Positions 36,266-46,699 of a DNA stretch of 64,000 bases are shown piece by piece (the first letter of the stretch is position 1; each line of letters starts with the position of its first letter). The stretch comes from an uncultured Eubacteriales bacterium (GTDB lineage: Bacteria > Bacillota > Clostridia > Oscillospirales > Acutalibacteraceae): contig CAKSRC010000001.1 of NCBI GenBank assembly GCA_934486915.1, positions 40,734 to 104,733 of the forward strand. Direction: 5' to 3'. The translations under genes were made by a program, and so were the position numbers. The notes beneath the pieces are model-generated. The model had not been told where the DNA came from. It did not search any database and was given only the letters and a program-made list of their open reading frames with translations.

Positions 36266-37269
36266 GGCATGCTAATGTAGCTATGTTTATACCTCATAAT
36301 GGCTGCCCAAATCAATGCAGCTTTTGTGACCAACGATACATTACGGGTTCAAAAAATCAGGTTTCGCCAAACCAAGTCTATGAAGTTTTGCTTGATGCTA
36401 AAAACAATTTAAGGGGAAAGGATATTGAGTCCGAAATAGCCTTTTTTGGCGGGAGTTTTACTGCTATAGACAAAGAGTATATGATGAGCCTTTTAGACAC
36501 TGCCTATGAGTTTGTAAAGGATGGGTGTTTTAAGGGAATAAGGATATCAACGAGGCCTGATGCTATAGATGAAGAAATTCTTAATATTTTAAAGGAAAGA
36601 GGAGTTTCATCTATAGAATTGGGTGCTCAAAGTATGGATGATGAGGTTTTGAGAGTAAATCGCAGAGGACATAGCAGTCTTGATGTCATAAAGTCTTCCG
36701 AGCTGATTAAAAAATATGGTTTTTCTTTGGGGCTTCAAATGATGACGGGTCTTTATAAAAGCAGTATTTTGAAAGATATAAAAACAGCAGAGAAATTTAT
36801 AAACATAAGGCCTGAAACTGTTAGGATTTATCCTACGATTATAATGAAGAATACTCTTCTTGCGGATCTTTATTATAAGGGTGAATATGATACATATTCT
36901 TTGGAGGATACAATCAGTCTTTGTTCAAAACTTTTACGTATGTTTGAAAAAGAAAATATAGAAGTAATAAGGCTTGGCCTTCACGACACTGAAAGCATGA
37001 GAGAAAATATGGTTTCAGGACCGTGGCATCCTGCTTTAAGCGAACTTTGTCAAAGTTATAATTTTTATAGAGACATTGTTTCGTTTATAGAGGAAAATAA
37101 TATATCGTATAAAAATATAGATATATTTGTCAATCCAAGCTGTATTTCAAAATTTATAGGTCAAAAACGTGAAAATATAAAGAAATTTAAAAATATCGGC
37201 TTAGTTGTTAAGGTTAGGCCCGATAAAAGTATAAAAGTAAACGATTTTAAGATTGAAAAGGGTAGGTGA
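36262..37269 (+). CDS. Radical SAM protein, Elp3/YhcC-like, function unknown
   Basis: A 335-residue radical SAM enzyme. The cluster-binding CPNQCSFC (a CX3CX2C spacing, about residues 14-21) is close to the N terminus, then AFFGGSFT (SAM-binding GGE-like) and ISTRPDAID, SIELGAQSMDDEVL and GLQMMTGLY follow. These resemble Elp3- and YhcC-type proteins but lack an acetyltransferase domain. The TTG start overlaps the rnc stop (TTGA); the ribosome site GGAG is far (15 nt), so coupling with rnc is likely. It lies between rnc and smc, an order I associate with Clostridia. Substrate unknown. Confidence 0.87.
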   Translation: MRHANVAMFIPHNGCPNQCSFCDQRYITGSKNQVSPNQVYEVLLDAKNNLRGKDIESEIAFFGGSFTAIDKEYMMSLLDTAYEFVKDGCFKGIRISTRPDAIDEEILNILKERGVSSIELGAQSMDDEVLRVNRRGHSSLDVIKSSELIKKYGFSLGLQMMTGLYKSSILKDIKTAEKFINIRPETVRIYPTIIMKNTLLADLYYKGEYDTYSLEDTISLCSKLLRMFEKENIEVIRLGLHDTESMRENMVSGPWHPALSELCQSYNFYRDIVSFIEENNISYKNIDIFVNPSCISKFIGQKRENIKKFKNIGLVVKVRPDKSIKVNDFKIEKGR

Positions 37270-37273
37270 AACA

Positions 37274-40200
37274 GTGCTACTTAAATCACTTGAACTACAT
37301 GGATTTAAAACATTTCCGGATAAAACCAAGCTTTCATTTAATGAAGGCATAACTGCTGTAGTGGGTCCAAACGGAAGCGGTAAGAGTAATATAAGTGACG
37401 CCATAAGGTGGGTTCTTGGGGAACAATCTGTTAAAGCACTTCGTTGTTCTAAGATGGAAGACGTAATATTTGGCGGAACCCCTACAAGGAAGTCTCAAGG
37501 ATTTTCAGAGGTTACTCTTACCATAGATAATAAAAGCAGAAGACTGCCTTTTGATAATGATGATGTCGCTATTTCAAGGAGATATTATAGATCCGGTGAG
37601 AGTGAGTATCTAATAAACAAGGCTGTGGTAAGGCTTAAAGATATTAATGAACTGTTTATGGATACGGGACTTGGTAAAGACGGATACTCTATGATTAGTC
37701 AAGGCAAGATAGACAGCATAGTTTCTTCCAGGTCTGAGGACAGGCGTGAAATATTTGAAGAAGCAGCAGGAATATCAAGGTTTAAATATAGAAAGCTCGA
37801 GGCTCAAAAAAAGCTTGCACAAGCCGAAGAAAACCTTTTAAGGTTAAAGGATATTTTAAAGGAACTTGAAGAAAGAGTGGGTCCCTTAAAAGAGCAGGCG
37901 TCTAAGGCGAAGGAATATATAGACCTTGCAAATGAGAAACGTTCTTTAGAAATAGGCATTTGGTTAGATGTACTCAATAAGTCCGGTGCGATATTAAATG
38001 ATCATCAGGCAAAAATAGCCGTTGCATCGGGTCAGCACCAAGAAATTGAAGACGACATAGAAAAAATTCAAAAAGAAACTGAAGAAATATTCTTAAAGTC
38101 AAATGCTATTTCCGCGATTATTGAAGAGTCGAGAAAACAAATCTCAATTTTAGAAGAACAAGCAAATCAAAAGATATCAAAGGCCTCAGTACTTGAAAAT
38201 GATATACTCCACAATGATGAAAATATCAAAAGAATAGAAAATGAAATTTGCGAAATAAGAGATTCATTTGAAAATATAGATAGTAAAATACTAGAGAGAA
38301 AAGAACGCATAGATAAAACGAATTCATTTATAAATGAAAAGCAATCATCTTTAGAAGAAGCTAATATTAGGTACCAAAACTTAAAAAATAACCTTGAGGA
38401 ATTTTCCAGTAACTTGGATAGTCTTTCAAAAGAGCTTTCGGATTTAAAGCTTAGTGCTTCCAATAAAAAAGTAAGTATCCTAACTTTGGAGTCCTCTATA
38501 GAAGACTTGAAATTAAGATATTCTAAATTTGACACAGTTGTGGATGACTACAAGACAAGGATATCAAACCTTGAAAAGACTCTTTTAGACTATAATGAAA
38601 TGGCTAAGGAATCTAAAAGTAAAATTGATTGCATAGAAAACTCTATTAAGGGTTATGAAATTAAGCTTAGCAACAAAAAACAAAAGTCAGCTGAGCTTAA
38701 AAAGGAATCTGACAAGCTGTCATTAGATGCCGAGAGTAAAATTAGAAGAATACGTATTTTAGAGGACCTTGAAAGAAACTTAGAGGGATTTGCGCAAAGT
38801 GTTAAGTCTGTGATGAAAGAATCAAAAAACGGTGCAATTAGCGGCGTACATGGACCAATATCTAAGATTATAAAGGTTGACTCTAAATTTTCTATAGCCA
38901 TAGAAATAGCTCTGGGAGCTTCTATGCAAAATATAGTAGTTGAGACGGAAGCAGATGCTAAAAATGCTATTGCAGTTTTAAAACGGAAAAATTTAGGTAG
39001 GGCAACATTTCTTCCAATATCAACTATAAAGGGAAAATTTATTGATAAAAAGGATTTTGAGAATCTAGATGGATATGTAGGCATAGCATATGAGCTTTGC
39101 AACTATGATAAGCAGTATGATGAGATAGTAAAATCTCTGCTTGGAAGAATAGTAGTTTCCGAGAATCTAAATTGTGCCACCGAGATTGCCAAAAGGTTTA
39201 ATTATCGATTTAAAGTAGTTACATTAGACGGCCAGGTTGTGAATGCGGGGGGCTCATTGACTGGAGGTTCGCTGTCTAAAAATTCTGGTATTTTAAGCCG
39301 TGCATCTGAAATTGAAAGGCTTAAAACAGAGGCGGAAGATCTAAAACAAAAGGCAAATAAGTCTTATATGACCTATAAGGAAACTGAGAAATCTATATCT
39401 AATTTAGAGTCCGTTATTTTGGGAAGCAATGGAGATTTATCAAGAGTCAAAGAGGATCACATAAGAATATTGGCAGAATGTAGAAACGTGAATTCTGAAA
39501 AAGAGAGCGTTAGTAAGCTGCTTTTGAATAATGAAAATGAAAAAACTGAAACTTTTGAAAAAATAGAACAGTCTAAGCATTCATTTCAAAAGGCTAAGGA
39601 TGATTATAGGGTTTATTTAACCAAGATAGATGAAGTTGAAGAAAAGATATCGGGTATATCCGGTAATAAAGACAGCATAAGTAAAGATCGTGAAGAAATT
39701 ATAGACCAAATACAACAATTGAAACTTGCTATACTTACAGCCCAAAAGGATAATGAGGCCTTAAATTATGAAATAAGATCTATGGAGGACTCTAAACTTC
39801 ATCAAAATCAAAGAATAAATTCTCTTGAAAATCAAATAACATACTTTAAAAATAAAAGCAAAAAAATTGTAAGTGATATTGCCACCTTAAACGATGAATC
39901 TCAAGAGTTAAAGGAAATGGCAAAGGCAGAGAATAAAAAAATAACTGATAATGCCTCAAAAAAAATAGGTCTCGAGAAACGTTCAGCTGAGCTTAGACAA
40001 ATCGAAAGAGATAGGTCCTTAGACAAAGAGAAGATTTCAAAAGAACTTGCAAGGCTTGAAGAACAAAAAAGCGGTATTCAAAAGGAATATGACGCTATTA
40101 TAGCAAAGCTTTGGGAAGAATATGAACTTACAAGAAGAGAAGCTGAGAAAACCGTAAAAAAAATAAATGATATTCATGAAGCAAAGAGAATTTTAAACGA

Positions 40201-40858
40201 AATAAAATTAAAGATTAAAAGGTTGGGCTCTATAAATATTGCTGCAATAGAAGAATATAAAGAAGTATCATCAAGATATGAATTTATGAAGGATCAAATT
40301 AATGATATTGAAAAATCGAGGACGGAACTTACCAGGCTTACATTGGATCTTACAAAACAAATGAGAGAGCTTTTTGAAGAACGCTTTAAAGAAATTAATA
40401 CTAATTTCATGTCGACATTTAAAGAGTTGTTTGGTGGAGGAAGGGCAGAATTAATGTTAACCGACCCTTCTGACGTCTTGAGTTCCGGCATAGAAATAAG
40501 TGTAGAACCTCCGGGAAAAATAGTGGCGCACTTGGAAGCGCTTTCCGGCGGAGAGAAAGCATTAGTTGCTATTGCTCTATACTTTGCTATAATGAAAGTA
40601 AGTCCTGCACCGTTTTGTGTGCTTGATGAGATTGAAGCGGCACTTGATGATGTAAATGTCTATAGGTATGCTGCGTATTTAAGAAAAATGAATGCAAATA
40701 CTCAGTTTATTGTTATAACTCATAGAAGAGGTACAATGGAGGAAGCAGATGTCCTATATGGCGTTACAATGCAGGATGAAGGAGTTTCAAGGCTGTTGGA
40801 GCTTAAAGTATCCGAACTGGAGCAAAACCGCGAGTTAAATAATATAAATAAGGGGTGA
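37274..40858 (+). CDS. smc: Chromosome segregation ATPase Smc
   Basis: Core of the bacterial condensin. Walker A GPNGSGKSN lies near residue 32. Long coiled coils flank a hinge (about 515-665) recognisable at GVHGPISKIIKVD and ALGASMQNIVVE with LTGGSLS. The C-terminal head has LSGGEKALVAIALYFAI (signature) and FCVLDEIEAALDD (Walker B). The GTG at 37274 has AGGTGA 6 nt upstream and starts with the usual LKSLELHGFKTFPDK; an in-frame TTG at 37253 is inside the previous gene. Length 1194 residues. Confidence 0.98.
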   Translation: MLLKSLELHGFKTFPDKTKLSFNEGITAVVGPNGSGKSNISDAIRWVLGEQSVKALRCSKMEDVIFGGTPTRKSQGFSEVTLTIDNKSRRLPFDNDDVAISRRYYRSGESEYLINKAVVRLKDINELFMDTGLGKDGYSMISQGKIDSIVSSRSEDRREIFEEAAGISRFKYRKLEAQKKLAQAEENLLRLKDILKELEERVGPLKEQASKAKEYIDLANEKRSLEIGIWLDVLNKSGAILNDHQAKIAVASGQHQEIEDDIEKIQKETEEIFLKSNAISAIIEESRKQISILEEQANQKISKASVLENDILHNDENIKRIENEICEIRDSFENIDSKILERKERIDKTNSFINEKQSSLEEANIRYQNLKNNLEEFSSNLDSLSKELSDLKLSASNKKVSILTLESSIEDLKLRYSKFDTVVDDYKTRISNLEKTLLDYNEMAKESKSKIDCIENSIKGYEIKLSNKKQKSAELKKESDKLSLDAESKIRRIRILEDLERNLEGFAQSVKSVMKESKNGAISGVHGPISKIIKVDSKFSIAIEIALGASMQNIVVETEADAKNAIAVLKRKNLGRATFLPISTIKGKFIDKKDFENLDGYVGIAYELCNYDKQYDEIVKSLLGRIVVSENLNCATEIAKRFNYRFKVVTLDGQVVNAGGSLTGGSLSKNSGILSRASEIERLKTEAEDLKQKANKSYMTYKETEKSISNLESVILGSNGDLSRVKEDHIRILAECRNVNSEKESVSKLLLNNENEKTETFEKIEQSKHSFQKAKDDYRVYLTKIDEVEEKISGISGNKDSISKDREEIIDQIQQLKLAILTAQKDNEALNYEIRSMEDSKLHQNQRINSLENQITYFKNKSKKIVSDIATLNDESQELKEMAKAENKKITDNASKKIGLEKRSAELRQIERDRSLDKEKISKELARLEEQKSGIQKEYDAIIAKLWEEYELTRREAEKTVKKINDIHEAKRILNEIKLKIKRLGSINIAAIEEYKEVSSRYEFMKDQINDIEKSRTELTRLTLDLTKQMRELFEERFKEINTNFMSTFKELFGGGRAELMLTDPSDVLSSGIEISVEPPGKIVAHLEALSGGEKALVAIALYFAIMKVSPAPFCVLDEIEAALDDVNVYRYAAYLRKMNANTQFIVITHRRGTMEEADVLYGVTMQDEGVSRLLELKVSELEQNRELNNINKG

Positions 40859-40864
40859 ATTATT

Positions 40865-41785
40865 ATGGGACTTTTTAGTAAAATAAAGAATGGATTAAAG
40901 AAAACAAGATCCGGGGTTTTTGGGCAAATAAATTCGATGATTAAGACTTTTAGCAAAATCGATGAAGAACTTTTCGAAGAGTTGGAAGAAATATTAATCA
41001 TGGGTGATGTGGGGATTAAGACCTCATCCCATATTTGCGAAAAATTAAGGGAAAAAGTAAAGAAAGAAAAAGTTAAGGATCCGCAGGAAATAAATAGGCT
41101 TCTTTTAGAAATAATTTCTGAAATGTTGAGTGGAGGTCAGGAATTAAATATAGAAACAAAACCCTCCATAATATTGGTTATAGGTGTTAATGGTGTAGGA
41201 AAGACTACAACAATAGGTAAACTTGCATCTAAACTAAAAAGAGACGGAAAAAAGGTAATCTTAGGTGCTGCAGATACTTTTCGTGCTGCGGCGATAGATC
41301 AGCTTCAAGTTTGGGCGGATAGATCTAAGGTAGATATAGTAAAGCAATCTGAGGGTTCTGACCCGGCGGCGGTAGTGTTTGATTCTATTTCAGCGGCTAA
41401 AGCGAGAAATGCCGATGTAATTATTTGCGATACGGCAGGAAGATTGCATAATAAGAAAAACCTTATGGCGGAGCTTAATAAAATCAATAGAATAATAGAT
41501 AGAGAATTGCCGGATGCATCTAAGGAAATTTTACTTGTTGTCGATGCGACCACAGGGCAAAATGCAATAAATCAAGCTAAAGAATTTAAGGATGCTGCAG
41601 GAATTACGGGCATAGTACTTACAAAACTTGACGGCACTGCAAAGGGCGGAGTTGTTTTGGCGATTAAAGATGAATTAGGACTTCCAGTCAAATTTGTTGG
41701 GGTTGGAGAGCAAATAGATGATTTACAGGAATTTGTCCCCGATGAATTTGCAAAGGCTCTATTTTCTAAGGAGGATGAAGAATGA
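40865..41785 (+). CDS. ftsY: Signal recognition particle receptor FtsY
   Basis: SRP GTPase at the membrane. A short basic N terminus (no long acidic A domain) precedes the helical N domain. G1 GVNGVGKTT is at about residues 106-114, DTFRAAAIDQLQ follows, G3 is DTAGRLHNKKNLM, and TKLDGTAKGG is G4. Length 306 residues is the compact Firmicute form. It follows smc by 6 nt and overlaps rdgB by 4 nt. Confidence 0.98.
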   Translation: MGLFSKIKNGLKKTRSGVFGQINSMIKTFSKIDEELFEELEEILIMGDVGIKTSSHICEKLREKVKKEKVKDPQEINRLLLEIISEMLSGGQELNIETKPSIILVIGVNGVGKTTTIGKLASKLKRDGKKVILGAADTFRAAAIDQLQVWADRSKVDIVKQSEGSDPAAVVFDSISAAKARNADVIICDTAGRLHNKKNLMAELNKINRIIDRELPDASKEILLVVDATTGQNAINQAKEFKDAAGITGIVLTKLDGTAKGGVVLAIKDELGLPVKFVGVGEQIDDLQEFVPDEFAKALFSKEDEE

Positions 41786-42393
41786 CTTTTATAATAGCAA
41801 CAAATAATGAACATAAGCTTTTTGAGTTAAAGAAGATTTTAATTCCTTTAGGAATAGATGCACTTTCGGCCAAAGAAGCAAATGTAAATCTTTTAGAGGT
41901 AGAAGAAACAGGGACAACATTTGAGGAAAATGCAAAGCTTAAGGCAGAAGCAGCATTTAAGCTTACGGGTATGCCATCTATTGCGGATGATTCCGGGCTT
42001 GAGGTAGACGCTTTAAACGGGGAACCCGGGATTTATTCATCAAGATATTCAGGTAAGGATGCAACTGATCAAAAGAATATTGATAAGCTTTTAGAAAAGC
42101 TTAAAGATGTACCGGATGAGAAGAGGACAGCAAGGTTTGTATGCACTATTTGTTGTATACTTCCAAGCAAAGAATACATTTTTGTTAGGGGAACTGTTGA
42201 GGGTAAGATAGCCTTTTCTAAAAAGGGAGAGTCCGGATTTGGATACGACCCAATTTTTATAACTGAGAGCGGGAAGTCTTTTGCGGAACTTTCACCAGAA
42301 GAAAAAAATAGTATAAGCCATAGAGGTAATGCTCTAAGGATACTATCACAAAAATTAAAAGATAAATTAAAGAAAGACAATGAGGAAATTTAA
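41782..42393 (+). CDS. rdgB: dITP/XTP pyrophosphatase (RdgB/HAM1 family)
   Basis: House-cleaning enzyme hydrolysing non-canonical purine triphosphates. ATNNEHKLFELKKIL at the start, ADDSGLEVDALNGEPGIYSSRYSG (metal and substrate site) and FGYDPIF near the C terminus are diagnostic. Length 203 residues. ATG overlaps the ftsY stop; AAGGAGGATGAAG lies upstream. Confidence 0.97.
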   Translation: MTFIIATNNEHKLFELKKILIPLGIDALSAKEANVNLLEVEETGTTFEENAKLKAEAAFKLTGMPSIADDSGLEVDALNGEPGIYSSRYSGKDATDQKNIDKLLEKLKDVPDEKRTARFVCTICCILPSKEYIFVRGTVEGKIAFSKKGESGFGYDPIFITESGKSFAELSPEEKNSISHRGNALRILSQKLKDKLKKDNEEI

Positions 42394-42695
42394 TGTTAAA
42401 CAGTAAACAAAGGGCATTTTTAAAGTCTCTTGCAAGCAATATAGACACAATACTTATGGTTGGAAAAGGCGGGATCAGCAGTGAGTTAATAAAACAAGCT
42501 GATGACGCACTAAGAAAAAGAGAATTAATAAAAGGGAAAGTACTTGAAACGGCAGAGGATAGTCCTATGGATATAGCGTTAGAAATAGCTAAGAGTACCA
42601 ATTCAGAGGTAGTGCAGGTTATAGGTTCTAAATTTGTTTTATTTAGGGTAAACCCCAAAGAACCTAAAATAGAGCTACCCAAGAAGAGAAGATAG
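42393..42695 (+). CDS. yhbY: YhbY-type CRM-domain RNA-binding protein
   Basis: A 100-residue protein made of one CRM domain (IF-3 C-domain fold), associated with pre-50S particles. It begins LNSKQRAFLKSLA and has the GKGG loop in MVGKGGISSE and GSKFVLFR near the end. Start overlaps the rdgB stop by one base, so it is coupled. In Firmicutes it often sits just before nadD, as here. Confidence 0.92.
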   Translation: MLNSKQRAFLKSLASNIDTILMVGKGGISSELIKQADDALRKRELIKGKVLETAEDSPMDIALEIAKSTNSEVVQVIGSKFVLFRVNPKEPKIELPKKRR

Positions 42696-42706
42696 GAAAA
42701 GCATCG

Positions 42707-43306
42707 ATGCAAAAGATTGCAATGTTTGGTGGGACGTTTAATCCAATTCATAAAGGACATATCCAAACGGCGCTCTACTTCAAAGATAAGCTTTCTCTTG
42801 ATAAGGTTATATTTATACCAACGTCTATTCCACCACATAAGGAATTTAAAAGTGATGTCCCTGCGTATGTTAGATATGATATGTGTAAGATGGTCACCGA
42901 TAAATATAGTTTTTTTGATACTTTAGATATAGAAATAAAACGTAAGGGTAAAAGCTACACGATAGACACTTTAAAAGAACTTAAGGATATATATGATGTA
43001 CCAAAGTTTTATGTTATTATGGGTGCAGATATGTTCTTAACCATTGAAGAGTGGAAGGATTATGAAGAAATTTTTAAGCTTTCTATTATTTGCGCTGTCC
43101 CTAGAAATCATGACAGCTATGATAAAATTTTAAAGCAAAAGGAGAAGCTTTCAAACAAAGTCTCGTGTGTAGTGGGAGATATGCCACTTGTCAATATATC
43201 TTCTTCTAAAATAAGAGAAATGATATCAAATAAAGAAGGCATAAAGGGTTTAGTCCCAACAGAAGTAGAGAAATATATATATCAAAACAGTTTGTATTGT
43301 GGGTGA
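42707..43306 (+). CDS. nadD: Nicotinate-nucleotide adenylyltransferase
   Basis: NAD synthesis enzyme joining nicotinate mononucleotide and ATP. FGGTFNPIHKGHIQ carries the nucleotidyltransferase HxGH, PTSIPPHK is the nucleotide-binding strand, and VNISSSKIREMI is the C-terminal ISSTxIR-type motif. Length 199 residues. It lies 11 nt after yhbY and directly before yqeK, the usual Firmicute order nadD-yqeK-rsfS. Confidence 0.97.
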   Translation: MQKIAMFGGTFNPIHKGHIQTALYFKDKLSLDKVIFIPTSIPPHKEFKSDVPAYVRYDMCKMVTDKYSFFDTLDIEIKRKGKSYTIDTLKELKDIYDVPKFYVIMGADMFLTIEEWKDYEEIFKLSIICAVPRNHDSYDKILKQKEKLSNKVSCVVGDMPLVNISSSKIREMISNKEGIKGLVPTEVEKYIYQNSLYCG

Positions 43307-43311
43307 AGAAT

Positions 43312-43887
43312 ATGAATATAGATAATTATAAAAAAATAATGCGTGAAAGACTCTCGGAAAAACGATTTTTACATTGCCTAAATGTTTCTAAGGAAGCTGT
43401 TTTTTTAGCAAAGAAGTATGGTGCGGATGAAAAAAAGGCGGAGCTTGCGGGCCTTTTACATGATATAATGAAGGAAGAAGAGACTAATCGTCAATTTGAA
43501 ATATTTGATAAATATGGCGTTGAACTTAATGATATAGAAAAGATTACTCCAAAATTGTGGCATGCCATGTCCGGGGCGTATTATATAAAAAATGTGCTAA
43601 AGATAGATGATGACGATATTTTTAATGCAGTTAGGTATCATACTACGGGAAGAAAAAATATGTCACTTTTAGAAAAGATAATATTTGTGGCGGACTTTAC
43701 TTCCTTTGAGAGGGATTATGATGGTGTTGAAGAAATAAGAAAGGTCGCATATAAGGACTTGGATTTAGGGGTAATCGAGGGTTTAGCCTTTTCGTTAAAA
43801 TCGTTGGCTTTAGATAAAAAAGCTATCCATAATGATACGATAGAAGGTTATAACTATATGATACTAAAACAAAAGGAGAATGTTTAA
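43312..43887 (+). CDS. yqeK: YqeK-type HD phosphohydrolase
   Basis: HD-domain hydrolase; characterised YqeK enzymes cleave diadenosine tetraphosphate symmetrically. First metal histidine in RFLHCLNVS, HD in LAGLLHDIMKEE (about residues 45-56), later histidines in LWHAMSG and VRYHTTG. The ATG at 43312 follows the nadD stop by 5 nt, with the ribosome site in the nadD end; an in-frame GTG at 43297 is less likely. Length 191 residues. Its stop overlaps the rsfS start (TAATG). Confidence 0.92.
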   Translation: MNIDNYKKIMRERLSEKRFLHCLNVSKEAVFLAKKYGADEKKAELAGLLHDIMKEEETNRQFEIFDKYGVELNDIEKITPKLWHAMSGAYYIKNVLKIDDDDIFNAVRYHTTGRKNMSLLEKIIFVADFTSFERDYDGVEEIRKVAYKDLDLGVIEGLAFSLKSLALDKKAIHNDTIEGYNYMILKQKENV

Positions 43888-44231
43888 TGACAATATTAGA
43901 ACTTGCTAAGGAAGCTGCTAAAATATTAGACAACAAAAAGGGAATAGAAGTAAAAGTAATAGATATAGAAGATGTAAGCTCTTTGGCGGATTATATGGTA
44001 TTGGCAACGGGTACAAGCAGTACTCATGTAAAGGCTCTTGCAGATGAGGTTGAATTTGAGCTTAAACAAATAGGAATCACTCCTCATAATATAGAGGGAC
44101 ATAGATCTAACTCTTGGATATTACTTGATTATAGAGATGTAATTGTGCACGTATTTTCCAAAGAAGCAAGAGAGTTTTATGATTTAGACAGGCTTTGGAA
44201 AGATGGCAAAGAAATAGAGTTATCTCATTAA
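43887..44231 (+). CDS. rsfS: Ribosome silencing factor RsfS
   Basis: Binds L14 and blocks subunit joining in starved cells. The 114-residue protein has the family pattern VIDIEDVSSLADYMVLATGTS, then HVKALADEVE, HNIEGHRSNSWILLDYRDVIVHVFSKEAREFYDLDRLW. Start overlaps the yqeK stop by one base. AAAGGAG lies upstream. Confidence 0.97.
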   Translation: MTILELAKEAAKILDNKKGIEVKVIDIEDVSSLADYMVLATGTSSTHVKALADEVEFELKQIGITPHNIEGHRSNSWILLDYRDVIVHVFSKEAREFYDLDRLWKDGKEIELSH

Positions 44232-44249
44232 TTATTTGGAGGAATAAAC

Positions 44250-46658
44250 TTGAATTATAATCATAAAAATATAGAACCAAAGTGGCAGAAAATTTGGGAG
44301 GAAAAAAAGGCATTTAAAGCTTTTAATAAATCAACTAAACCTAAGTTTTATTCTCTTATAGAGTTTCCTTATCCGTCGGGTCAAGGTCTTCATGTAGGAC
44401 ATCCAAGATCATACACGGCTCTTGACATTATATCAAGGAAAAAGAGGCTTGAAGGCTATAATGTTCTTTATCCTATGGGTTGGGATGCTTTTGGCCTTCC
44501 TACTGAAAATTTTGCCATTAAAAATCATATTCATCCTGAAATAGTTACCAAAAAGAATGTGGCAAGGTTTAAAAGCCAACTTAAATCTTTGGGATTATCC
44601 TTTGATTGGGATAGAGAAATTAATACAACTGACCCTAAGTATTATAAATGGACTCAATGGATATTTATACAATTATTTAAACATGGTCTTGCTTACAAAG
44701 ATGAGGCAACCGTAAACTGGTGTACTTCTTGTAAATGTGTACTCGCTAACGAGGAAGTTGTTAATGGTGTATGCGAAAGATGTTCAAGTGAGGTTGTAAG
44801 AAAAGTAAAATCTCAATGGATGCTAAGGATAACAAAATATGCTCAAAGGCTTATAGATGACCTTGAATTAGTGGATTATCCTGATAGAGTAAAAGCTCAA
44901 CAAAAGAATTGGATAGGCAGATCTGAAGGTGCTGAGGTAAACTTTAAAACTACTGCAGGGGATAGCCTAACAATATATACTACAAGGCCGGATACCCTTT
45001 TTGGTGCAACATATATGGTTATTTCCCCTGAACATAAATTGATAGAGATATGGAAGGACAAGCTTTCAAATCTTGATGAAGTAAAGGAATATCAATATCA
45101 AGCTTCTAAGAAGACAGACTTTGAAAGGACGGAGCTTTCTAAAGAAAAGACAGGTGTTAAGCTTGAAGGCGTTAGTGCTATCAATCCTGTAAACGGAAGA
45201 GAAATCCCGATATTTATTTCGGATTATGTATTGGTTTCATATGGTACCGGTGCTATTATGGCGGTTCCGGCTCATGATACAAGAGACTGGGAGTTTGCAA
45301 AGAAGTTTAACTTACCTATAATAGAAGTAGTTTCCGGCGGAAATGTTCAGGATGAAGCATTTACTGATTGTTCACAAGGTACTATGGTAAATTCCGATTT
45401 TCTAGATGGACTTTGTGTAGAAGATGCAAAGGCTAAAATCATTAAATATTTAGAAGACAATAAATTAGGACATAAAAAGGTAAACTTTAAGTTGCGCGAT
45501 TGGGTATTTTCACGTCAAAGGTACTGGGGCGAACCTATACCGATAGTTCACTGCGATAAATGTGGTATGGTACCCGTACCAGAATCCGAGTTACCCCTTA
45601 CACTTCCTATGGTGGACTCATATGAACCCACTGAAAACGGTGAATCTCCTTTAGCCAATATTACAGATTGGGTAGAAACTACTTGTCCGGTTTGCGGAGG
45701 AAAGGCTAAGAGAGAAACTGACACAATGCCGCAATGGGCTGGGTCATCTTGGTATTTCCTAAGGTATATTGATCCTGATAATGACAAGGAATTAGCAAGC
45801 AAAGAGGCTATAGATTATTGGATGCCCGTCAATTGGTATAATGGCGGTATGGAACACACTACACTTCACTTGTTATATAGCAGGTTCTGGTATAAATTCT
45901 TATATGATATAGGTGTAGTACCAAATCCCGAACCATACGCTAAACGAACAAGTCATGGTATGATACTTGGTGAAAACGGGGAGAAAATGAGCAAATCAAG
46001 GGGAAATGTTGTAAACCCGGATGAAATAGTAGCTGAATACGGTGCAGATACCATGAGACTTTACGAGATGTTTATAGGCGATTTTGAAAAATCGGCACCG
46101 TGGAGTTCTTCAAGTATAAAAGGATCTAGAAGATTTATAGAACGTTATTGGAATTTCCAAACTATGTTGAGTGATGAGGAAGGCATTAGAAGTAATTTAG
46201 AAGTTTCTTTCCACAAGACAATTAAAAAAGTCGGCGAAGACATAGAAAATCTAAAGTTTAATACTGCTATAGCAAGCTTGATGGCTCTTTTGAACGAAAT
46301 ATATGCAACAAGCAAAATAACAAAAGAGGAACTAAAAGTATTCACTATACTTTTAAATCCATTTGCACCCCATGTTACTGAAGAAGTATGGCAAAATATG
46401 AAATTTAGCGATAATGCGCTTTATATGCAAAAGTGGCCGACTTATGATGAAGAAAAATGTGAGGACAAGGAAATAGAAATTGCTGTCCAAATCAATGGAA
46501 AGATTAAAACAAGGATAATGGTTAAGGCGGACATAGAGCAGCAAGAAGCCATTGAAATTGCAAAATCAAATGACAGCATAAAGCCTTTATTAGACGGCAA
46601 GAATATAATAAAAGAGATATATGTCAAAGGAAAGTTAATAAATATCGTTGCAAAGTAA
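44250..46658 (+). CDS. leuS: Leucyl-tRNA synthetase
   Basis: Class Ia synthetase. HIGH variant HVGH at about residues 47-50 within [17 protein letters not shown]; a zinc-like [13 protein letters not shown] region; the CP1 editing domain around [20 protein letters not shown] and [19 protein letters not shown] segments; KMSKS in [16 protein letters not shown] (about 578-583). Length 802 residues. The TTG start is 7 nt after GGAGGAA. No T-box leader is present because only 18 nt separate it from rsfS, so it relies on the upstream operon. Confidence 0.97.
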   Translation: MNYNHKNIEPKWQKIWEEKKAFKAFNKSTKPKFYSLIEFPYPSGQGLHVGHPRSYTALDIISRKKRLEGYNVLYPMGWDAFGLPTENFAIKNHIHPEIVTKKNVARFKSQLKSLGLSFDWDREINTTDPKYYKWTQWIFIQLFKHGLAYKDEATVNWCTSCKCVLANEEVVNGVCERCSSEVVRKVKSQWMLRITKYAQRLIDDLELVDYPDRVKAQQKNWIGRSEGAEVNFKTTAGDSLTIYTTRPDTLFGATYMVISPEHKLIEIWKDKLSNLDEVKEYQYQASKKTDFERTELSKEKTGVKLEGVSAINPVNGREIPIFISDYVLVSYGTGAIMAVPAHDTRDWEFAKKFNLPIIEVVSGGNVQDEAFTDCSQGTMVNSDFLDGLCVEDAKAKIIKYLEDNKLGHKKVNFKLRDWVFSRQRYWGEPIPIVHCDKCGMVPVPESELPLTLPMVDSYEPTENGESPLANITDWVETTCPVCGGKAKRETDTMPQWAGSSWYFLRYIDPDNDKELASKEAIDYWMPVNWYNGGMEHTTLHLLYSRFWYKFLYDIGVVPNPEPYAKRTSHGMILGENGEKMSKSRGNVVNPDEIVAEYGADTMRLYEMFIGDFEKSAPWSSSSIKGSRRFIERYWNFQTMLSDEEGIRSNLEVSFHKTIKKVGEDIENLKFNTAIASLMALLNEIYATSKITKEELKVFTILLNPFAPHVTEEVWQNMKFSDNALYMQKWPTYDEEKCEDKEIEIAVQINGKIKTRIMVKADIEQQEAIEIAKSNDSIKPLLDGKNIIKEIYVKGKLINIVAK

Positions 46659-46699
46659 ACTTTGAATTTTTAATACTAAAATATATGGAGGAACTTACA

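Noticed and set aside
38653..39102. 149-codon minus-strand frame inside smc
   Set aside because: Shadow of the smc hinge region; Ser/Phe-rich composition typical of antisense to Glu/Lys-rich coils.
42257..42838. 193-codon minus-strand frame across rdgB, yhbY and nadD
   Set aside because: Antisense to three certain genes, no ribosome site and no recognisable domain.
44200..44250. T-box leader for leuS
   Set aside because: Only 18 nt separate rsfS and leuS; no room for a T-box. Likewise none before gltX.
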